In this document: positions 1 to 10,183 of the stretch, one piece after another
Layout: every line of letters begins with the position of its first letter
Position numbering within the stretch: the stretch's first letter is position 1
Assembly: GCF_008801475.1 (NCBI RefSeq)
Contig: NZ_VZPP01000002.1
Coordinates: 124,001-188,000, forward strand
Reading direction: 5' to 3'
DNA: 64,000 bases
Source: Pseudomonas moorei
GTDB lineage: Bacteria > Pseudomonadota > Gammaproteobacteria > Pseudomonadales > Pseudomonadaceae
Made by a program: the position numbers and the translations under genes
Notes under the pieces: model-generated
What the model saw: only the letters and a program-made list of their open reading frames with translations
What the model was told of the DNA's origin: nothing
The model's database searches: none

Positions 1-692
1 AAGTAGCCCGGCTGACCATCACCCCCGATGAAGTCCCGCAGCGTGGTGCCTCCGCGCTCGATGGCGGCGGCCAGGATGCGTTTGATCTCGATGGCCAGCT
101 TCAGATAGCGTGCCCGGGAAATGCTCTTGGCCTCACGACGCGGGTCAATCCCGGCGGCGAACAGCGCTTCGGTCGCATAGATATTGCCGACGCCGACCAC
201 CACCGCGTTGTCCATGATGAACGGCTTGACCGCCATCGAGCGTCCACGGGATTGCTGGAACAATCGCTCGCCATCGAACAGGTCGGTCAACGGCTCCGGC
301 CCCAGGCGAATCAATAATTCGTGGTTGAGTGGATCAAGGCTCCACAGCATCGCACCAAACCGTCGCGGGTCGGTGTAGCGCAGGGCCAGGCCTGATTCGA
401 GCTCGATATCCACGTGTTCATGCTTGGCCGCCGGCGTGCCGACTTCCACCAGACGCAAATTGCCCGACATGCCCAAATGGCTGATCAACGTACCGACTTC
501 GGCATTGATCAACAGGTACTTGGCGCGCCGCTCAACCAGCACGATACGCTGCCCGGACAACCGCACATCGAGGTCTTCGGGGATCGGCCAGCGCAGACGG
601 CGATCGCGCACGATCACCCGGCTGACGCGCTGGCCTTCCAGGTGCGGGGCAATGCCGCGACGGGTGGTTTCGACTTCTGGCAGTTCAGGCAT
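1..692 (-). CDS. mutM: Formamidopyrimidine-DNA glycosylase, C-terminus beyond window
   Basis: Base-excision repair glycosylase/AP lyase that removes 8-oxoguanine and formamidopyrimidines. Read on the minus strand the protein starts Met-Pro-Glu-Leu-Pro-Glu-Val-Glu, the family signature; after Met removal Pro1 is the catalytic nucleophile and the following Glu the general acid. Conserved lysine (RRAKYLL), HLGMSG and [10 protein letters not shown] motifs follow in order. About 230 of roughly 270 residues are present; the C-terminal zinc finger lies left of position 1. The ATG at 690-692 is fixed by the signature. It is followed at a distance by the HDOD gene on the same strand. Confident family assignment. 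Confidence 0.96.
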   Translation of the reverse strand, partial: MPELPEVETTRRGIAPHLEGQRVSRVIVRDRRLRWPIPEDLDVRLSGQRIVLVERRAKYLLINAEVGTLISHLGMSGNLRLVEVGTPAAKHEHVDIELESGLALRYTDPRRFGAMLWSLDPLNHELLIRLGPEPLTDLFDGERLFQQSRGRSMAVKPFIMDNAVVVGVGNIYATEALFAAGIDPRREAKSISRARYLKLAIEIKRILAAAIERGGTTLRDFIGGDGQPGY

Positions 693-736
693 GGTGCTCT
701 CGAATCGGGCGCTCGAAAAAGAAGAAGGTCCGGCAC

Positions 737-1606
737 TCAGCGGTGAGTGCCGAGATCGCGAATGGTCTGCTTGAGGGTTTCGAAGTCGTAGTCCGACAGA
801 CCGACATAATCGAGCACCAGATGCCCGATGCTGTTCCATTCGTGGTCTTCGGTCTGGTTCCCGAGTACACGGTAGGACGCACAAATGTGCTCGGCCATTT
901 TCAGAATCGCCAGCAGGTTTTTCAGCGAGCTGTTGCGCGACGATTCATCGCTGAAGATCGCCAGGGCATTGTGATGGTTGGCAATCGCCGCCGTCACGTG
1001 ATCCGGCAGGCGCCAGGACTTGGCCGTGTAGTAACCGACCACCGCGTGATTGGTGTTGAACGCGTTGTTCTCGGTATCCACCACCCGGCACTCGGGGCCG
1101 GCATTGGCGTAGGCCTGTTCCAGGACGCTCATGTAGTCGGGGAAACGCTGGAGCATCAGCGGCACACCACAGTCGTGGAACAAGCCCAGGGCATAGGCTT
1201 CATCGCCGGCCTGGGCGCCGATGCGCTTGGCCAGGGTCAGGCAAGTCATCGCCACGTCCTGGGCGGTGTCCCAGAAACGGTTCAAGGTGACGATGGTTTC
1301 ATCGTTCATCTCACCCTTGATCGACTGGGCGTTGATCAGGTTGATGATCGAACGGCTGCCCAGCAGATTCACCGCGCGCTGGATCGAGGCGATCTTGTTC
1401 GTCAGGCCGTAATAAGGCGAGTTGACGATTTTCAGCAGGGAGCCGGAAAGGCCTGGGTCCTGGGAAATCAGCTTCGCGATCACCTCCAGATCCGGGTCCG
1501 GCATGTACTGCTCCATCTGCAAATCCACCATGATCTGCGGTTGAGCGGGCACGCTAATGCCTTGCAGGGACTGTTGGATCTGTTCGGGAGTCAGCTCTTG
1601 GGACAT
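737..1606 (-). CDS. HDOD domain protein
   Basis: A 289-residue protein with an HDOD domain, an HD-superfamily relative that usually lacks the full metal-binding set and is found in bacterial signalling proteins. Residues about 20-220 carry the family pattern: [20 protein letters not shown] near the N-terminus, a [11 protein letters not shown] segment in the middle, and an AIANHH motif near residue 215. There is no additional output domain, so its partner is unknown. ATG start at 1606. It lies upstream of mutM on the same strand, with a 44-bp gap. Stand-alone HDOD proteins next to mutM are common in Pseudomonas as far as I recall; the precise role is not known. Confidence 0.85.
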   Translation of the reverse strand: MSQELTPEQIQQSLQGISVPAQPQIMVDLQMEQYMPDPDLEVIAKLISQDPGLSGSLLKIVNSPYYGLTNKIASIQRAVNLLGSRSIINLINAQSIKGEMNDETIVTLNRFWDTAQDVAMTCLTLAKRIGAQAGDEAYALGLFHDCGVPLMLQRFPDYMSVLEQAYANAGPECRVVDTENNAFNTNHAVVGYYTAKSWRLPDHVTAAIANHHNALAIFSDESSRNSSLKNLLAILKMAEHICASYRVLGNQTEDHEWNSIGHLVLDYVGLSDYDFETLKQTIRDLGTHR

Positions 1607-1800
1607 AAGTACACACTCTGGGTCAGGCGCAGATTCTAGCTTCTTAAAGTTGGATCCGACATACCAAATCGCCAGGCAATGCTTTATGCCGGGGGTGAGG
1701 GTGTCTATGGATTTCTCAAGCCGTTTGCCACATGTCTACCCGCTGAACCTGCAAGCGCCGCAACACGCTATACTCCCGCTCTTTTTTCTGGAGCGACGTC

Positions 1801-2997
1801 ATGTCCCTGCCTAGCCTGCGCCTCAAAGCCAATGCCGACCGTCGTCTGCGCAACGGTCACTTGTGGGTCTATAGCAACGAAATCGATGTAGCGGCGACCC
1901 CTTTGCACGGTTTCAAGGCCGGCGACCAGGCGATCCTCGAAGCCGCAGGCGGCAAGCCCCTGGGCATCGTTGCCATGAGCCCGAACAACCTGATCTGCGC
2001 CCGCCTGCTGTCGCGCGACATCAAGCTGCCGCTGGACAAGTCGCTGCTGGTGCATCGCCTGAACGTCGCCCTGTCGCTGCGCGATCGCCTGTTCGACAAG
2101 CCTTTCTATCGCCTGGTCTACGGCGATTCCGACCTGCTGCCAGGTCTGGTGGTCGATCGTTTCGGCGACATCCTGGTCGTGCAGATCGCCTCGGCGACCA
2201 TGGAAGCCCATAAAGACGACGTGATCGCGGCCCTGACCCAAGTGCTCAAGCCAAGCGGCATTCTGTTCAAGAACGACTCCGCGGCCCGTGATGCCGAAGG
2301 CCTCAATCGCTATGTCGAAACCGTCTTCGGCCTGGTGCCGGAGTGGGTTGCACTGGAAGAAAACGGCGTGAAATTCGAAGCGCCCGTCATCCAGGGCCAG
2401 AAAACCGGCTGGTTCTACGACCACCGCATGAACCGCGCACGCCTGGCACCTTATGCCAAAGGCAAACGCGTACTGGACCTCTACAGCTACATCGGCGGCT
2501 GGGGCGTGCAGGCCGCTGCCTTCGGCGCCAGTGAAGTGTTCTGCGTCGACGCGTCGGCCTTCGCCCTCGACGGCGTCGAGCGCAACGCCGCGCTGAACGG
2601 CTTCGCCGAGAAGATGACCTGCATCGAAGGCGACGTCTTCGAAGCCCTGAAAGAGCTAAAAGCCAGCGAAGAACGTTTCGACGTGATCGTGGCCGACCCG
2701 CCGGCGTTCATCAAACGCAAGAAAGACATGAAGAACGGCGAAGGCGCCTACCGCCGCCTGAACGAGCAAGCCATGCGCCTGCTCACCAAGGACGGCATCC
2801 TGGTCAGCGCTTCGTGCTCGATGCACCTGCCGGAAGACGACCTGCAGAACATCCTGCTGACCAGCGCCCGTCACCTGGATCGCAACATCCAGATGCTCGA
2901 GCGCGGCGGCCAGGGTCCGGATCATCCGGTGCACCCAGCCATTGCCGAAACCCGTTACATCAAGAGCATCACCTGCCGGTTGCTGCCAAACAGCTGA
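1801..2997 (+). CDS. rlmI: 23S rRNA (cytosine-5-)-methyltransferase RlmI
   Basis: A 398-residue class I SAM-dependent methyltransferase of the RlmI/YccW family, which makes m5C1962 in 23S rRNA. The N-terminal ~75 residues form a PUA-like domain (KANADRRLRNGHLWVYSNEI). The Rossmann methyltransferase domain includes VLDLYSYIGGWGVQAA (SAM site), DPPAFIKRKKD and the late SASCSMHL segment, whose cysteine is the expected catalytic nucleophile. Length is typical. The ATG follows GGAGCGACGTC in a good ribosome-binding position. It is monocistronic and is followed by a REPIN. Confidence 0.93.
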   Translation: MSLPSLRLKANADRRLRNGHLWVYSNEIDVAATPLHGFKAGDQAILEAAGGKPLGIVAMSPNNLICARLLSRDIKLPLDKSLLVHRLNVALSLRDRLFDKPFYRLVYGDSDLLPGLVVDRFGDILVVQIASATMEAHKDDVIAALTQVLKPSGILFKNDSAARDAEGLNRYVETVFGLVPEWVALEENGVKFEAPVIQGQKTGWFYDHRMNRARLAPYAKGKRVLDLYSYIGGWGVQAAAFGASEVFCVDASAFALDGVERNAALNGFAEKMTCIEGDVFEALKELKASEERFDVIVADPPAFIKRKKDMKNGEGAYRRLNEQAMRLLTKDGILVSASCSMHLPEDDLQNILLTSARHLDRNIQMLERGGQGPDHPVHPAIAETRYIKSITCRLLPNS

Positions 2998-3006
2998 CAA
3001 CACCTC

Positions 3007-3107
3007 CTGTAGGAGCGAGCCTGCTCGCGAAAAACGCAAAGACACCGCGGGCACCAGACACACCGCGTTATCGTTGACGTTCATCGCGAGCAGGCTCGCT
3101 CCTACAG
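3007..3107. repeat. REPIN (inverted REP pair) left of the RAYT gene
   Basis: Two inverted copies of the Pseudomonas REP core (CTGTAGGAGCGAGCCTGCTC and its complement) about 50 bp apart, ending in CTACAG. It could fold into one long hairpin. The same core recurs at 3672, 7267, 15291, 23208, 57422, 61110 and 63295. It sits between rlmI and the REP-associated transposase, which is the expected cognate mobiliser. Confidence 0.93.
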
Positions 3108-3198
3108 GTTTACGACACATCCTGATCCACTGTCGATACGACAACCTCCTGCCCCACGCCTACCGTTTTCTCTTCCCACCATTGAAGAGGACAACGGA

Positions 3199-3657
3199 AT
3201 GTCCAACACGCCAAAAGCCCATCGATTACGCACCGGTCGACACTCGCAATCCGGTCGTATCTATCACCTGACCGCCGTCACCCATGAACGACAGCCTTTC
3301 TTCCAGGATTGGCGTACGGGCCGTTTTTTGGTGCATGAGTTCAGAAGGGCTCAGGAAGCCGGCCATGCCACCTCCATAGCCTGGGTAGTCATGCCGGATC
3401 ACTTCCACTGGTTGATTGAACTTCACAACGGTGATTTACCGAAACTGGTGCAAGCCACCAAATCTCGCTGCACGCGTCTGATCAATCAGAAACGAGATCC
3501 ATATACTCCCGTATGGCAAAAAGGCTACTTCGACCGAGCCCTGCGGCGTGAGGAAGATCTGAAAGCCATGGCTCGATACATCATCGCCAACCCGCTTCGC
3601 GCAGGGCTTGTCGACCATATCGGCAACTATCCACTCTGGGATGCCGTCTGGCTCTAA
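3199..3657 (+). CDS. REP-associated tyrosine transposase (RAYT)
   Basis: A 152-residue Y1 HUH-superfamily transposase related to TnpA of IS200/IS605, of the REP-associated type. The HUH motif is HFHW at about residues 69-72 (VVMPDHFHWLIEL), and the catalytic tyrosine is in ARYIIANPLRAG near residue 129. RAYTs are domesticated single-copy nucleases that process REP hairpins. This gene is flanked by a REPIN on each side (3007-3107 and 3672-3801), the classic arrangement. ATG start at 3199 is preceded by GAGGACAACGGA. It is a full-length protein, not a fragment. Confidence 0.93.
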   Translation: MSNTPKAHRLRTGRHSQSGRIYHLTAVTHERQPFFQDWRTGRFLVHEFRRAQEAGHATSIAWVVMPDHFHWLIELHNGDLPKLVQATKSRCTRLINQKRDPYTPVWQKGYFDRALRREEDLKAMARYIIANPLRAGLVDHIGNYPLWDAVWL

Positions 3658-3671
3658 TACACACCCCACCT

Positions 3672-3801
3672 CTGTAGGAGCGAGCCTGCTCCGGGCGGCG
3701 TTCCGACGAAAAACGCAAAGACACCGCGGATAGCCAGACACACCGCGTTATCGTTGACGCTCATCGTCGGAACGCCGCCCGGAGCAGGCTCGCTCCTACA
3801 G
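3672..3801. repeat. Extended REPIN right of the RAYT gene
   Basis: Inverted REP pair in which the usual GCTCGCGA end of each arm is replaced by a longer arm GCTCCGGGCGGCGTTCCGACG, matched by its complement on the other side. The perfectly complementary arms are about 35 bp long. The spacer between arms closely resembles that of the REPIN at 3007, so this looks like an arm-extended variant of the same element. Confidence 0.92.
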
Positions 3802-3894
3802 CAGATTCAGAAAGGGCCCACGCCCTGCCGCATTGACTTGCTTCTTCATCAAATCAATTCTCGTCCACCTCTCACGGAACGAGCGTGTTGAAGA

Positions 3895-5097
3895 ATGCGG
3901 CACACCAATAATGCCAAAGAAAAGCCGTTGATCGTCCTATTGCTCATGACCATGACACTGTTGGGCGTTTTTCCATTGGACGTGGTTCTTCCCTCCTTTC
4001 CAGACCTGTCGGCCTACTTCCGGATTTCGCCTGCCGACACTGCGTTGTCTGTCAGCCTGTTCGCCGTCAGCCTGGCGTTCTCCGTGATGCTGGTTGGCCC
4101 CCTCTCGGACATGTGGGGCCGCAAGAAGCTGTTGTTGGGAGGTATAGCTATCGCGGCCATTGGCGCGTTGGGATGCGCATTTTCAAGCGAATACCATTGG
4201 TTCCTGGGGTTTCGTGTGGTCCAGGCGATCGGTTGCGGGTCCTTTTCGCTGTCACAGGCGCTGGTGCAGGATTTGTTCGAAGGCCATGAAAGGCAGCGAC
4301 TGAGGATCTGGATGGTGACCGCCAGTGGCGTATTCATTTCAATTTCGCCGCTGTTGGGGACGTGGTTGCAATTGCAGCTTGGCTGGCAAGGCAGCTTCTA
4401 TGTGTTTGTCGCACTGGCCGTTTCAGTCTGGTCAAGCGCCTGCTGGCTGCTCAAGGAGTCCTCAGCTATCCGCACCGCATCGCGCGGGGGATTTTTCAGT
4501 GCCTACTGGCACGTCTGTTCGAATGCACGCTTCATGGCTTACTGGCTGATTTCGGCCCTGGCTTTCGCCTGCCATTTTTCGTTCATCGTGACTTCACCCA
4601 TTATTTTCATGGAACACCTGGCCCTCTCACCCTACGAGTTCGCCTGGACGTTATTGCTCTATGGCGTTGCGTACGTGGGCGGCGGCGCAGTCGCCAACGT
4701 CTTGCATGAACGCCTGCAAGCCCATACCCAGATCGTTGTTGGCCTGGGGCTGATCGCGGTTTCGGGTGTGTTGATGCTGTGGCTGATTCGCCACTTCGGC
4801 CTGTCTGCCGCTGCGGTACTGGTATCCATGCTGATCTGCACGGTCGGGACCACCATTACCCGGCCCGTCGTCAACTCCAGGGCCATGAGCATCCATCCGG
4901 CATATGCCGGAACCTCTACATCGGTCGGCGCTGTGCTGATCTTCATGGGTGGCGGCGTCGTCAGCATGGTGATCAATCTGGTGTCCGGGGACCTGACCAC
5001 CACACTGGCCATTGGCTTCCTGATATTGAGTCTTGCAGGTCTGGGCCTGAATGCGTTGATCGACCACAAGAATCAGGGGGCCCTGGACGGGGCGTGA
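3895..5097 (+). CDS. MFS exporter, Bcr/CflA type
   Basis: A 400-residue major facilitator with about 12 hydrophobic segments. The N-terminal half has the DHA1/Bcr-CflA pattern: an early PLDVVLPSFPDL motif in helix 1, GPLSDMWGRKKLLLGG (motif A) in loop 2-3, and FRVVQAIGCGS in helix 4 (motif B arginine). Members export drugs or metabolites such as bicyclomycin, chloramphenicol or sulfonamides using the proton gradient. Start chosen at ATG 3895; there is no strong Shine-Dalgarno, so an alternative nearby start is possible. It stands alone between the RAYT/REPIN block and ilvD, suggesting a locally acquired gene; the substrate cannot be read from sequence. Confidence 0.85.
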   Translation: MRHTNNAKEKPLIVLLLMTMTLLGVFPLDVVLPSFPDLSAYFRISPADTALSVSLFAVSLAFSVMLVGPLSDMWGRKKLLLGGIAIAAIGALGCAFSSEYHWFLGFRVVQAIGCGSFSLSQALVQDLFEGHERQRLRIWMVTASGVFISISPLLGTWLQLQLGWQGSFYVFVALAVSVWSSACWLLKESSAIRTASRGGFFSAYWHVCSNARFMAYWLISALAFACHFSFIVTSPIIFMEHLALSPYEFAWTLLLYGVAYVGGGAVANVLHERLQAHTQIVVGLGLIAVSGVLMLWLIRHFGLSAAAVLVSMLICTVGTTITRPVVNSRAMSIHPAYAGTSTSVGAVLIFMGGGVVSMVINLVSGDLTTTLAIGFLILSLAGLGLNALIDHKNQGALDGA

Positions 5098-5356
5098 CAG
5101 CTGCCGGTCGTCATCCCGTGTGCTCCGCTGATACGGGTTCGACGCTTCCCGGCATTCCCTCCAGCCGCCAGCCGTGTAGAATCGCGACATTCATCGCCAG
5201 TCATCCCCCGGCGGGTTTATGAGCTCAAGCTGAAGCGCGCGGCGATCCCGCAAAGTTATCGGCAACTTCCGGACACACGGCCATTTCTGAGTGTTCCAGA
5301 CGTCAATAGAAGCTCACTTCCCTTTTGATACCTGATTTAGCCGCCCGGAGTGCTTC

Positions 5357-7198
5357 ATGCCTGATTACCGCTCGAAAACATCCACCCACGGCCGCAACAT
5401 GGCCGGCGCCCGCGCACTGTGGCGCGCAACAGGGATGAAAGATGACGACTTCAAAAAGCCGATCATCGCCATCGCCAACTCGTTCACCCAGTTCGTACCG
5501 GGCCACGTGCACCTCAAAGACCTGGGCCAACTGGTCGCCCGCGAAATCGAACGCGCTGGCGGTGTGGCGAAAGAATTCAACACCATCGCCGTCGATGACG
5601 GTATCGCCATGGGCCACGACGGCATGTTGTATTCGCTGCCGAGCCGCGAAATCATCGCCGACTCCGTCGAGTACATGGTCAACGCCCACTGCGCCGACGC
5701 GATCGTCTGCATCTCCAACTGCGACAAGATCACCCCAGGCATGCTGATGGCGTCCCTGCGCCTGAACATCCCGGTGATCTTCGTTTCCGGCGGCCCGATG
5801 GAAGCCGGCAAGACCAAACTCGCCTCCCACGGCCTCGACCTGGTAGACGCCATGGTGATCGCCGCCGACTCCAGCGCTTCTGACGAGAAAGTCGCCGAGT
5901 ACGAGCGCAGCGCCTGCCCGACCTGCGGTTCGTGCTCCGGCATGTTCACCGCCAACTCGATGAACTGCCTGGTCGAAGCACTGGGTCTGGCCTTGCCGGG
6001 CAACGGTTCGACCCTGGCCACCCACAGCGACCGCGAACAGCTGTTCCTGCAGGCCGGCCGCACCATCGTCGAGCTGTGCAAGCGTTACTACGGCGAGAAC
6101 GACGAGTCGGTATTGCCGCGCAACATCGCCAACTTCAAGGCGTTCGAAAACGCCATGACCCTGGACATCGCCATGGGCGGTTCCACCAACACCATCCTGC
6201 ACTTGCTGGCCGCTGCCCAGGAAGCCGAGATCGATTTCGACCTGCGCGACATCGACCGTCTGTCCCGTCATGTACCGCAACTGTGCAAGGTCGCGCCGAA
6301 CATCCAGAAGTACCACATGGAAGATGTACACCGTGCCGGCGGGATCTTCAGCATCCTCGGCTCGCTGGCCCGTGGTGGCCTGCTGCACACCGACCTGCCA
6401 ACCGTGCACAGCCGCAGCATGGAAGAAGCCATCGCCAAGTGGGACATCACCCAGACCACTGACGAAGCCGTGCACCACTTCTTCAAGGCCGGCCCGGCAG
6501 GCATCCCGACCCAGACCGCGTTCAGCCAGTCGACCCGTTGGGAAACCCTGGACGACGACCGTGAAAACGGCTGCATCCGCAGTGTCGAGCACGCCTACTC
6601 GAAAGAGGGCGGCCTGGCCGTGCTGTACGGAAACATCGCGCTCGACGGTTGCGTGGTGAAAACCGCGGGCGTGGACGAGTCGATCCACGTCTTCGAAGGC
6701 AATGCGAAGATCTTCGAAAGCCAGGACAGCGCCGTACGCGGCATCCTCGCCGACGAAGTGAAGGAAGGCGACATCGTCATCATTCGCTACGAAGGCCCGA
6801 AAGGCGGCCCGGGCATGCAGGAAATGCTGTACCCGACGTCCTACCTGAAATCCAAAGGCCTGGGCAAAGCCTGTGCCCTGCTCACCGACGGCCGTTTCTC
6901 CGGCGGTACTTCGGGCCTGTCCATCGGTCACGCGTCGCCTGAAGCGGCAGCCGGTGGCGCCATCGGCCTGGTGCAGGACGGCGACAAAGTGCTGATCGAC
7001 ATTCCGAACCGCTCGATCAACCTGTTGATCAGCGATGAAGAACTGGCCGCGCGCCGGGTCGAGCAGGACAAGAAAGGCTGGAAACCCGTCGAGAAGCGTC
7101 CACGCAAAGTGACCACGGCCCTGAAAGCCTATGCCCTGCTGGCGACCAGCGCCGACAAGGGTGCAGTACGTAACAAGGCCATGCTCGACGGGCTGTAA
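5357..7198 (+). CDS. ilvD: Dihydroxy-acid dehydratase
   Basis: A 613-residue IlvD, catalysing dehydration of 2,3-dihydroxy-isovalerate and 2,3-dihydroxy-methylvalerate in the valine/isoleucine pathway; an Fe-S enzyme in the cytoplasm. Iron-sulfur ligand cysteines are visible in [11 protein letters not shown] and [16 protein letters not shown]. The C-terminus contains [16 protein letters not shown]. Length and order are normal. ATG at 5357 is preceded by CCCGGAGTGCTTC. A strong intrinsic terminator follows at 7215. With ilvA in the right arm, the window carries two branched-chain biosynthesis genes, each in its own transcript. Confidence 0.97.
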   Translation: MPDYRSKTSTHGRNMAGARALWRATGMKDDDFKKPIIAIANSFTQFVPGHVHLKDLGQLVAREIERAGGVAKEFNTIAVDDGIAMGHDGMLYSLPSREIIADSVEYMVNAHCADAIVCISNCDKITPGMLMASLRLNIPVIFVSGGPMEAGKTKLASHGLDLVDAMVIAADSSASDEKVAEYERSACPTCGSCSGMFTANSMNCLVEALGLALPGNGSTLATHSDREQLFLQAGRTIVELCKRYYGENDESVLPRNIANFKAFENAMTLDIAMGGSTNTILHLLAAAQEAEIDFDLRDIDRLSRHVPQLCKVAPNIQKYHMEDVHRAGGIFSILGSLARGGLLHTDLPTVHSRSMEEAIAKWDITQTTDEAVHHFFKAGPAGIPTQTAFSQSTRWETLDDDRENGCIRSVEHAYSKEGGLAVLYGNIALDGCVVKTAGVDESIHVFEGNAKIFESQDSAVRGILADEVKEGDIVIIRYEGPKGGPGMQEMLYPTSYLKSKGLGKACALLTDGRFSGGTSGLSIGHASPEAAAGGAIGLVQDGDKVLIDIPNRSINLLISDEELAARRVEQDKKGWKPVEKRPRKVTTALKAYALLATSADKGAVRNKAMLDGL

Positions 7199-7214
7199 GG
7201 CTTAACCGTCGAAC

Positions 7215-7249
7215 AAAAAAATACCCCGCCAAGTGCGGGGTATTTTTTT
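7215..7249 (+). terminator. Intrinsic terminator of ilvD
   Basis: A 9-bp perfect stem (ATACCCCGC / GCGGGGTAT) with a 5-nt loop, flanked by A-run and T-run (TTTTTTT) so that it could work in both directions. It lies 17 bp after the ilvD stop. Confidence 0.93.
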
Positions 7250-7266
7250 GGGCAACATCCGGTCAG

Positions 7267-7368
7267 CTGTAGGAGCGAGCTTGCTCGCGAAAAACCTGAG
7301 AGCACTGCGGGGTATCAGGCTTCCAGCGTTATCGTTGACGACCATCGCGAGCAGGCTCGCTCCTACAG
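7267..7368. repeat. REPIN between ilvD and pchP
   Basis: Inverted REP pair with the TGTAGGAGCGAGC core on both arms; the left arm has the variant CTTGCTCGCGA. It separates convergent ilvD and pchP. Confidence 0.92.
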
Positions 7369-7380
7369 TGAAGCAAATCC

Positions 7381-8436
7381 TTACTGGATTTCTTCCGGTT
7401 TGACGATCACCCAGTTCTTGTCCGCCGTTACCGCCAGCCCTTCCTTGGCCTGGGCTGCGGCGTTTTTGGCCATCATGCCCTGGATCTGGGTCATGTACTT
7501 ATCCTTGCGGTTGACCCACAAATGAATACCGCCCTTGGCCACGTCGACCCCGTGGAACAGCATGTAACCATCACTGGTTGGGGTGTCGCCGCCGACCAGC
7601 ACCGGTTTTTTCCACTCATCGATGTAGGTCAGGATCGCCGCGTGTTTGCCGGCCATCCAGGTCGCAGGTGTCCACAGATACGGGGTCAGTTCGAGGCCGA
7701 GGTTGGCTTTCTCGTCATACTTGCCGGCGGTGATCTGCTTGCGGGCGGTGGTCAGTTCGCCGGTCTTGCGATCCTTGAGCAGCGTGGTCACGCCGATCAC
7801 GTTCTCCGGTTTGACGTTGTAGCCGTACTTCGGATCGGCAGCGACCATGCGCACCAGTTCTTCGGAGGCGGCGGTCATCACGTAGACCTCGATGCCGTTC
7901 TCCATCAACTTGTTGTAGAGCTCTTTCTGACCCGTGAAGATTTTCGGCGGGTTGACGTCGAGGTTCTTGACCACGTCGCCATCGTAATAAGTGGCCGGGA
8001 CCGGTTTGCCCGAAGCCATCATCTCGTCGACATAGCCCTTGAGTTCTTGCAGGGTAAAGCCGGAGAACACTTGGGCGACCCATGGGTAGCAAACCATGTC
8101 ATCGACTTCGCAGAGGCGATAGTAGTAGCTGAACAGGCTTTCCTTGTGGTCGGCGGTGTCCTTGAACGGCATCAGCTTCAGGGAGGGATCAAGGGTCTCG
8201 CGGGTGATCAGGCCCTTGTTTTCCATGAACGGCAGCAAGGACTCTTCGAGGTCGTAGCGGTAACTGGTGTTGTCCATGTCGAACACTGCGAAGTTACCCT
8301 TGTTGGCGTTGGCCGCAATCATCGCGTCCAGCGCCTTGGCCTGATCGGCGGGCCAGTGTTTAAGATCCGTTGCAAACACTTGGCCCGCGAGGCCCACGCA
8401 AAGTGCTGCTGCCAGAAATTTCGGTGCGAACTTCAT
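7381..8436 (-). CDS. pchP: Phosphorylcholine phosphatase (HAD superfamily, periplasmic)
   Basis: A 351-residue HAD phosphatase resembling P. aeruginosa PchP, which removes phosphate from phosphorylcholine in the periplasm so that choline can be imported. A signal peptide is visible (MKFAPKFLAAALCVGLAGQVFA). HAD motif I is FDMDNTSYR near residue 50, motif II VMTAAS near residue 195, and the late motif GGDTPTSDG. The start at 8436 was preferred over an upstream in-frame Met because the signal peptide begins there and GGAGAAACGCC precedes it. It is divergent from the cystine symporter. Good family match; substrate inferred from the family. Confidence 0.88.
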   Translation of the reverse strand: MKFAPKFLAAALCVGLAGQVFATDLKHWPADQAKALDAMIAANANKGNFAVFDMDNTSYRYDLEESLLPFMENKGLITRETLDPSLKLMPFKDTADHKESLFSYYYRLCEVDDMVCYPWVAQVFSGFTLQELKGYVDEMMASGKPVPATYYDGDVVKNLDVNPPKIFTGQKELYNKLMENGIEVYVMTAASEELVRMVAADPKYGYNVKPENVIGVTTLLKDRKTGELTTARKQITAGKYDEKANLGLELTPYLWTPATWMAGKHAAILTYIDEWKKPVLVGGDTPTSDGYMLFHGVDVAKGGIHLWVNRKDKYMTQIQGMMAKNAAAQAKEGLAVTADKNWVIVKPEEIQ

Positions 8437-8676
8437 TGGCGTTTCTCCCTGAATTAAAGGCATCGACGCTAACAAATAAGTGTGACAGTCCTCGTCTGTC
8501 AGCGACCGCCAACGTACCTATAGCGCCAATTGCATCGCCGAGAGCGACATGCGCTTATTCCAAAAACGACAGTTACCAGACGTTTTTGATATTAATTCAT
8601 TAGATATCAAGCTGTTAGCCTTGCCGGTTCGCAACTGCCCCGGAAGGCAGTTGGCACATGTCTAATGGGAGTTCCA

Positions 8677-10068
8677 ATGAATCTGCCGCTGATTCTGAAT
8701 CTGCTGGTGTTCCTCGCCCTGCTTCTGGGCCTGGCACAAACCCGCCGCTCCAACTGGAGCCTGGCGAAAAAAGTCCTGCTTGCACTGGGGCTGGGCGTGG
8801 CATTCGGCGTGGCCCTGCACTCGGTCTACGGTGCCGGTAACCCGGTGCTCAAAGCCTCGATTGGCTGGTTCGATCTGGTAGGCAATGGTTATGTGCAATT
8901 ACTGCAAATGATCGTGATCCCACTGGTGTTCGCCTCGATCCTCAGCGCCGTGGCCCGTCTGCACAATGCTTCGTCGCTGGGCAAAATCAGCTTTCTGACC
9001 ATCGGCACGCTGCTGTTTACCACCGCCATCGCGGCGCTGATCGGCATCGGCCTGACCAACCTGTTCGGCCTGACCGCCGAAGGCTTGGTCGCCGGCACCC
9101 AGGAAATGGCCCGCCTGCAAACCATCCAGACCGATTACGCCGGCAAGGTCGCCGACCTGAACGTGCCGCAACTGTTGCTGTCGTTCATCCCGCAAAACCC
9201 GTTCGCCGATCTGGCGCGGGCCAAGCCGACGTCGATTATCAGCGTGGTGATCTTCGCCGCCTTCCTGGGTGTCGCGGCGCTGCAACTGTTGAAGGATGAC
9301 GTGGAAAAAGGTCAGAAAGTGATCAACGCCATCGACACCCTGCAAGCCTGGGTGATGCGTCTGGTGCGCCTGGTCATGAAGCTGACCCCTTACGGCGTAT
9401 TGGCGCTGATGACCAAAGTGGTCGCCGGTTCCAACCTGCAGGACATCATCAAGCTCGGCAGTTTCGTGGTGGTTTCCTACTTGGGCCTGGGCCTGATGTT
9501 TGTGGTCCACGGCGCGCTGGTGTCGGCGGCCGGAATTAACCCGCTGCGCTTTTTCCGCAAAATCTGGCCGGTGCTGACGTTCGCTTTCACCAGCCGCTCG
9601 AGCGCGGCGACTATCCCGCTGAGCATCGAAGCGCAGACCCGTCGCCTGGGCATTCCACAGTCTGTCGCCAGTTTCGCCGCCTCGTTCGGCGCGACCATTG
9701 GCCAGAACGGCTGTGCCGGTCTGTACCCGGCGATGTTGGCGGTAATGGTGGCGCCAACCGTGGGCATCAATCCGCTGGACCCGCTGTGGATCGCGACACT
9801 GGTGGCGATTGTGACGCTGAGTTCGGCCGGGGTGGCCGGAGTGGGCGGTGGCGCGACCTTCGCCGCGCTGATCGTGCTGCCGGCGATGGGTTTGCCGGTA
9901 TCACTGGTGGCGTTGCTGATTTCGGTCGAGCCGCTGATTGATATGGGGCGCACGGCGTTGAACGTGAGTGGATCGATCACGGCCGGGGCGATTACCAGTC
10001 AGGTGATGCAACAGACGGATAAAGCCTTGCTGGATGCGGATGAGCATTCGGAGTTGGCGCACGCATAA
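8677..10068 (+). CDS. tcyP: Sodium/proton:cystine symporter, TcyP-like (DAACS family)
   Basis: A 463-residue dicarboxylate/amino-acid:cation symporter fold protein with about eight membrane segments and two hairpin loops. Characteristic stretches are [30 protein letters not shown] and the C-terminal [16 protein letters not shown]. The Ser-rich SRSSAAT hairpin and [12 protein letters not shown] loop fit the L-cystine (TcyP/YdjN) branch rather than C4-dicarboxylate DctA. Start at ATG 8677 follows GGGAGTTCCA; a slightly upstream GTG/ATG in frame is less likely. Monocistronic and divergent from pchP. Confidence 0.85.
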   Translation: MNLPLILNLLVFLALLLGLAQTRRSNWSLAKKVLLALGLGVAFGVALHSVYGAGNPVLKASIGWFDLVGNGYVQLLQMIVIPLVFASILSAVARLHNASSLGKISFLTIGTLLFTTAIAALIGIGLTNLFGLTAEGLVAGTQEMARLQTIQTDYAGKVADLNVPQLLLSFIPQNPFADLARAKPTSIISVVIFAAFLGVAALQLLKDDVEKGQKVINAIDTLQAWVMRLVRLVMKLTPYGVLALMTKVVAGSNLQDIIKLGSFVVVSYLGLGLMFVVHGALVSAAGINPLRFFRKIWPVLTFAFTSRSSAATIPLSIEAQTRRLGIPQSVASFAASFGATIGQNGCAGLYPAMLAVMVAPTVGINPLDPLWIATLVAIVTLSSAGVAGVGGGATFAALIVLPAMGLPVSLVALLISVEPLIDMGRTALNVSGSITAGAITSQVMQQTDKALLDADEHSELAHA

Positions 10069-10087
10069 GCAGCGCCTGACAGATCGC

Positions 10088-10180
10088 CTTCGCTGGCAAG
10101 CCAGCTCCCACAGTGTCCTGGGTGAAACACCCATTGTGTGAACACCATGGATCCCTGTGGGAGCTGGCTTGCCAGCGAAG
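10088..10180. repeat. REPIN of a second sequence class
   Basis: Inverted pair with arms CTTCGCTGGCAAGCCAGCTC and complement, followed by CCACAG. The arm sequence differs from the TGTAGGAGCGAGC class used elsewhere in the window. Located between the convergent symporter and folA genes. Confidence 0.9.
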
Positions 10181-10183
10181 CTT

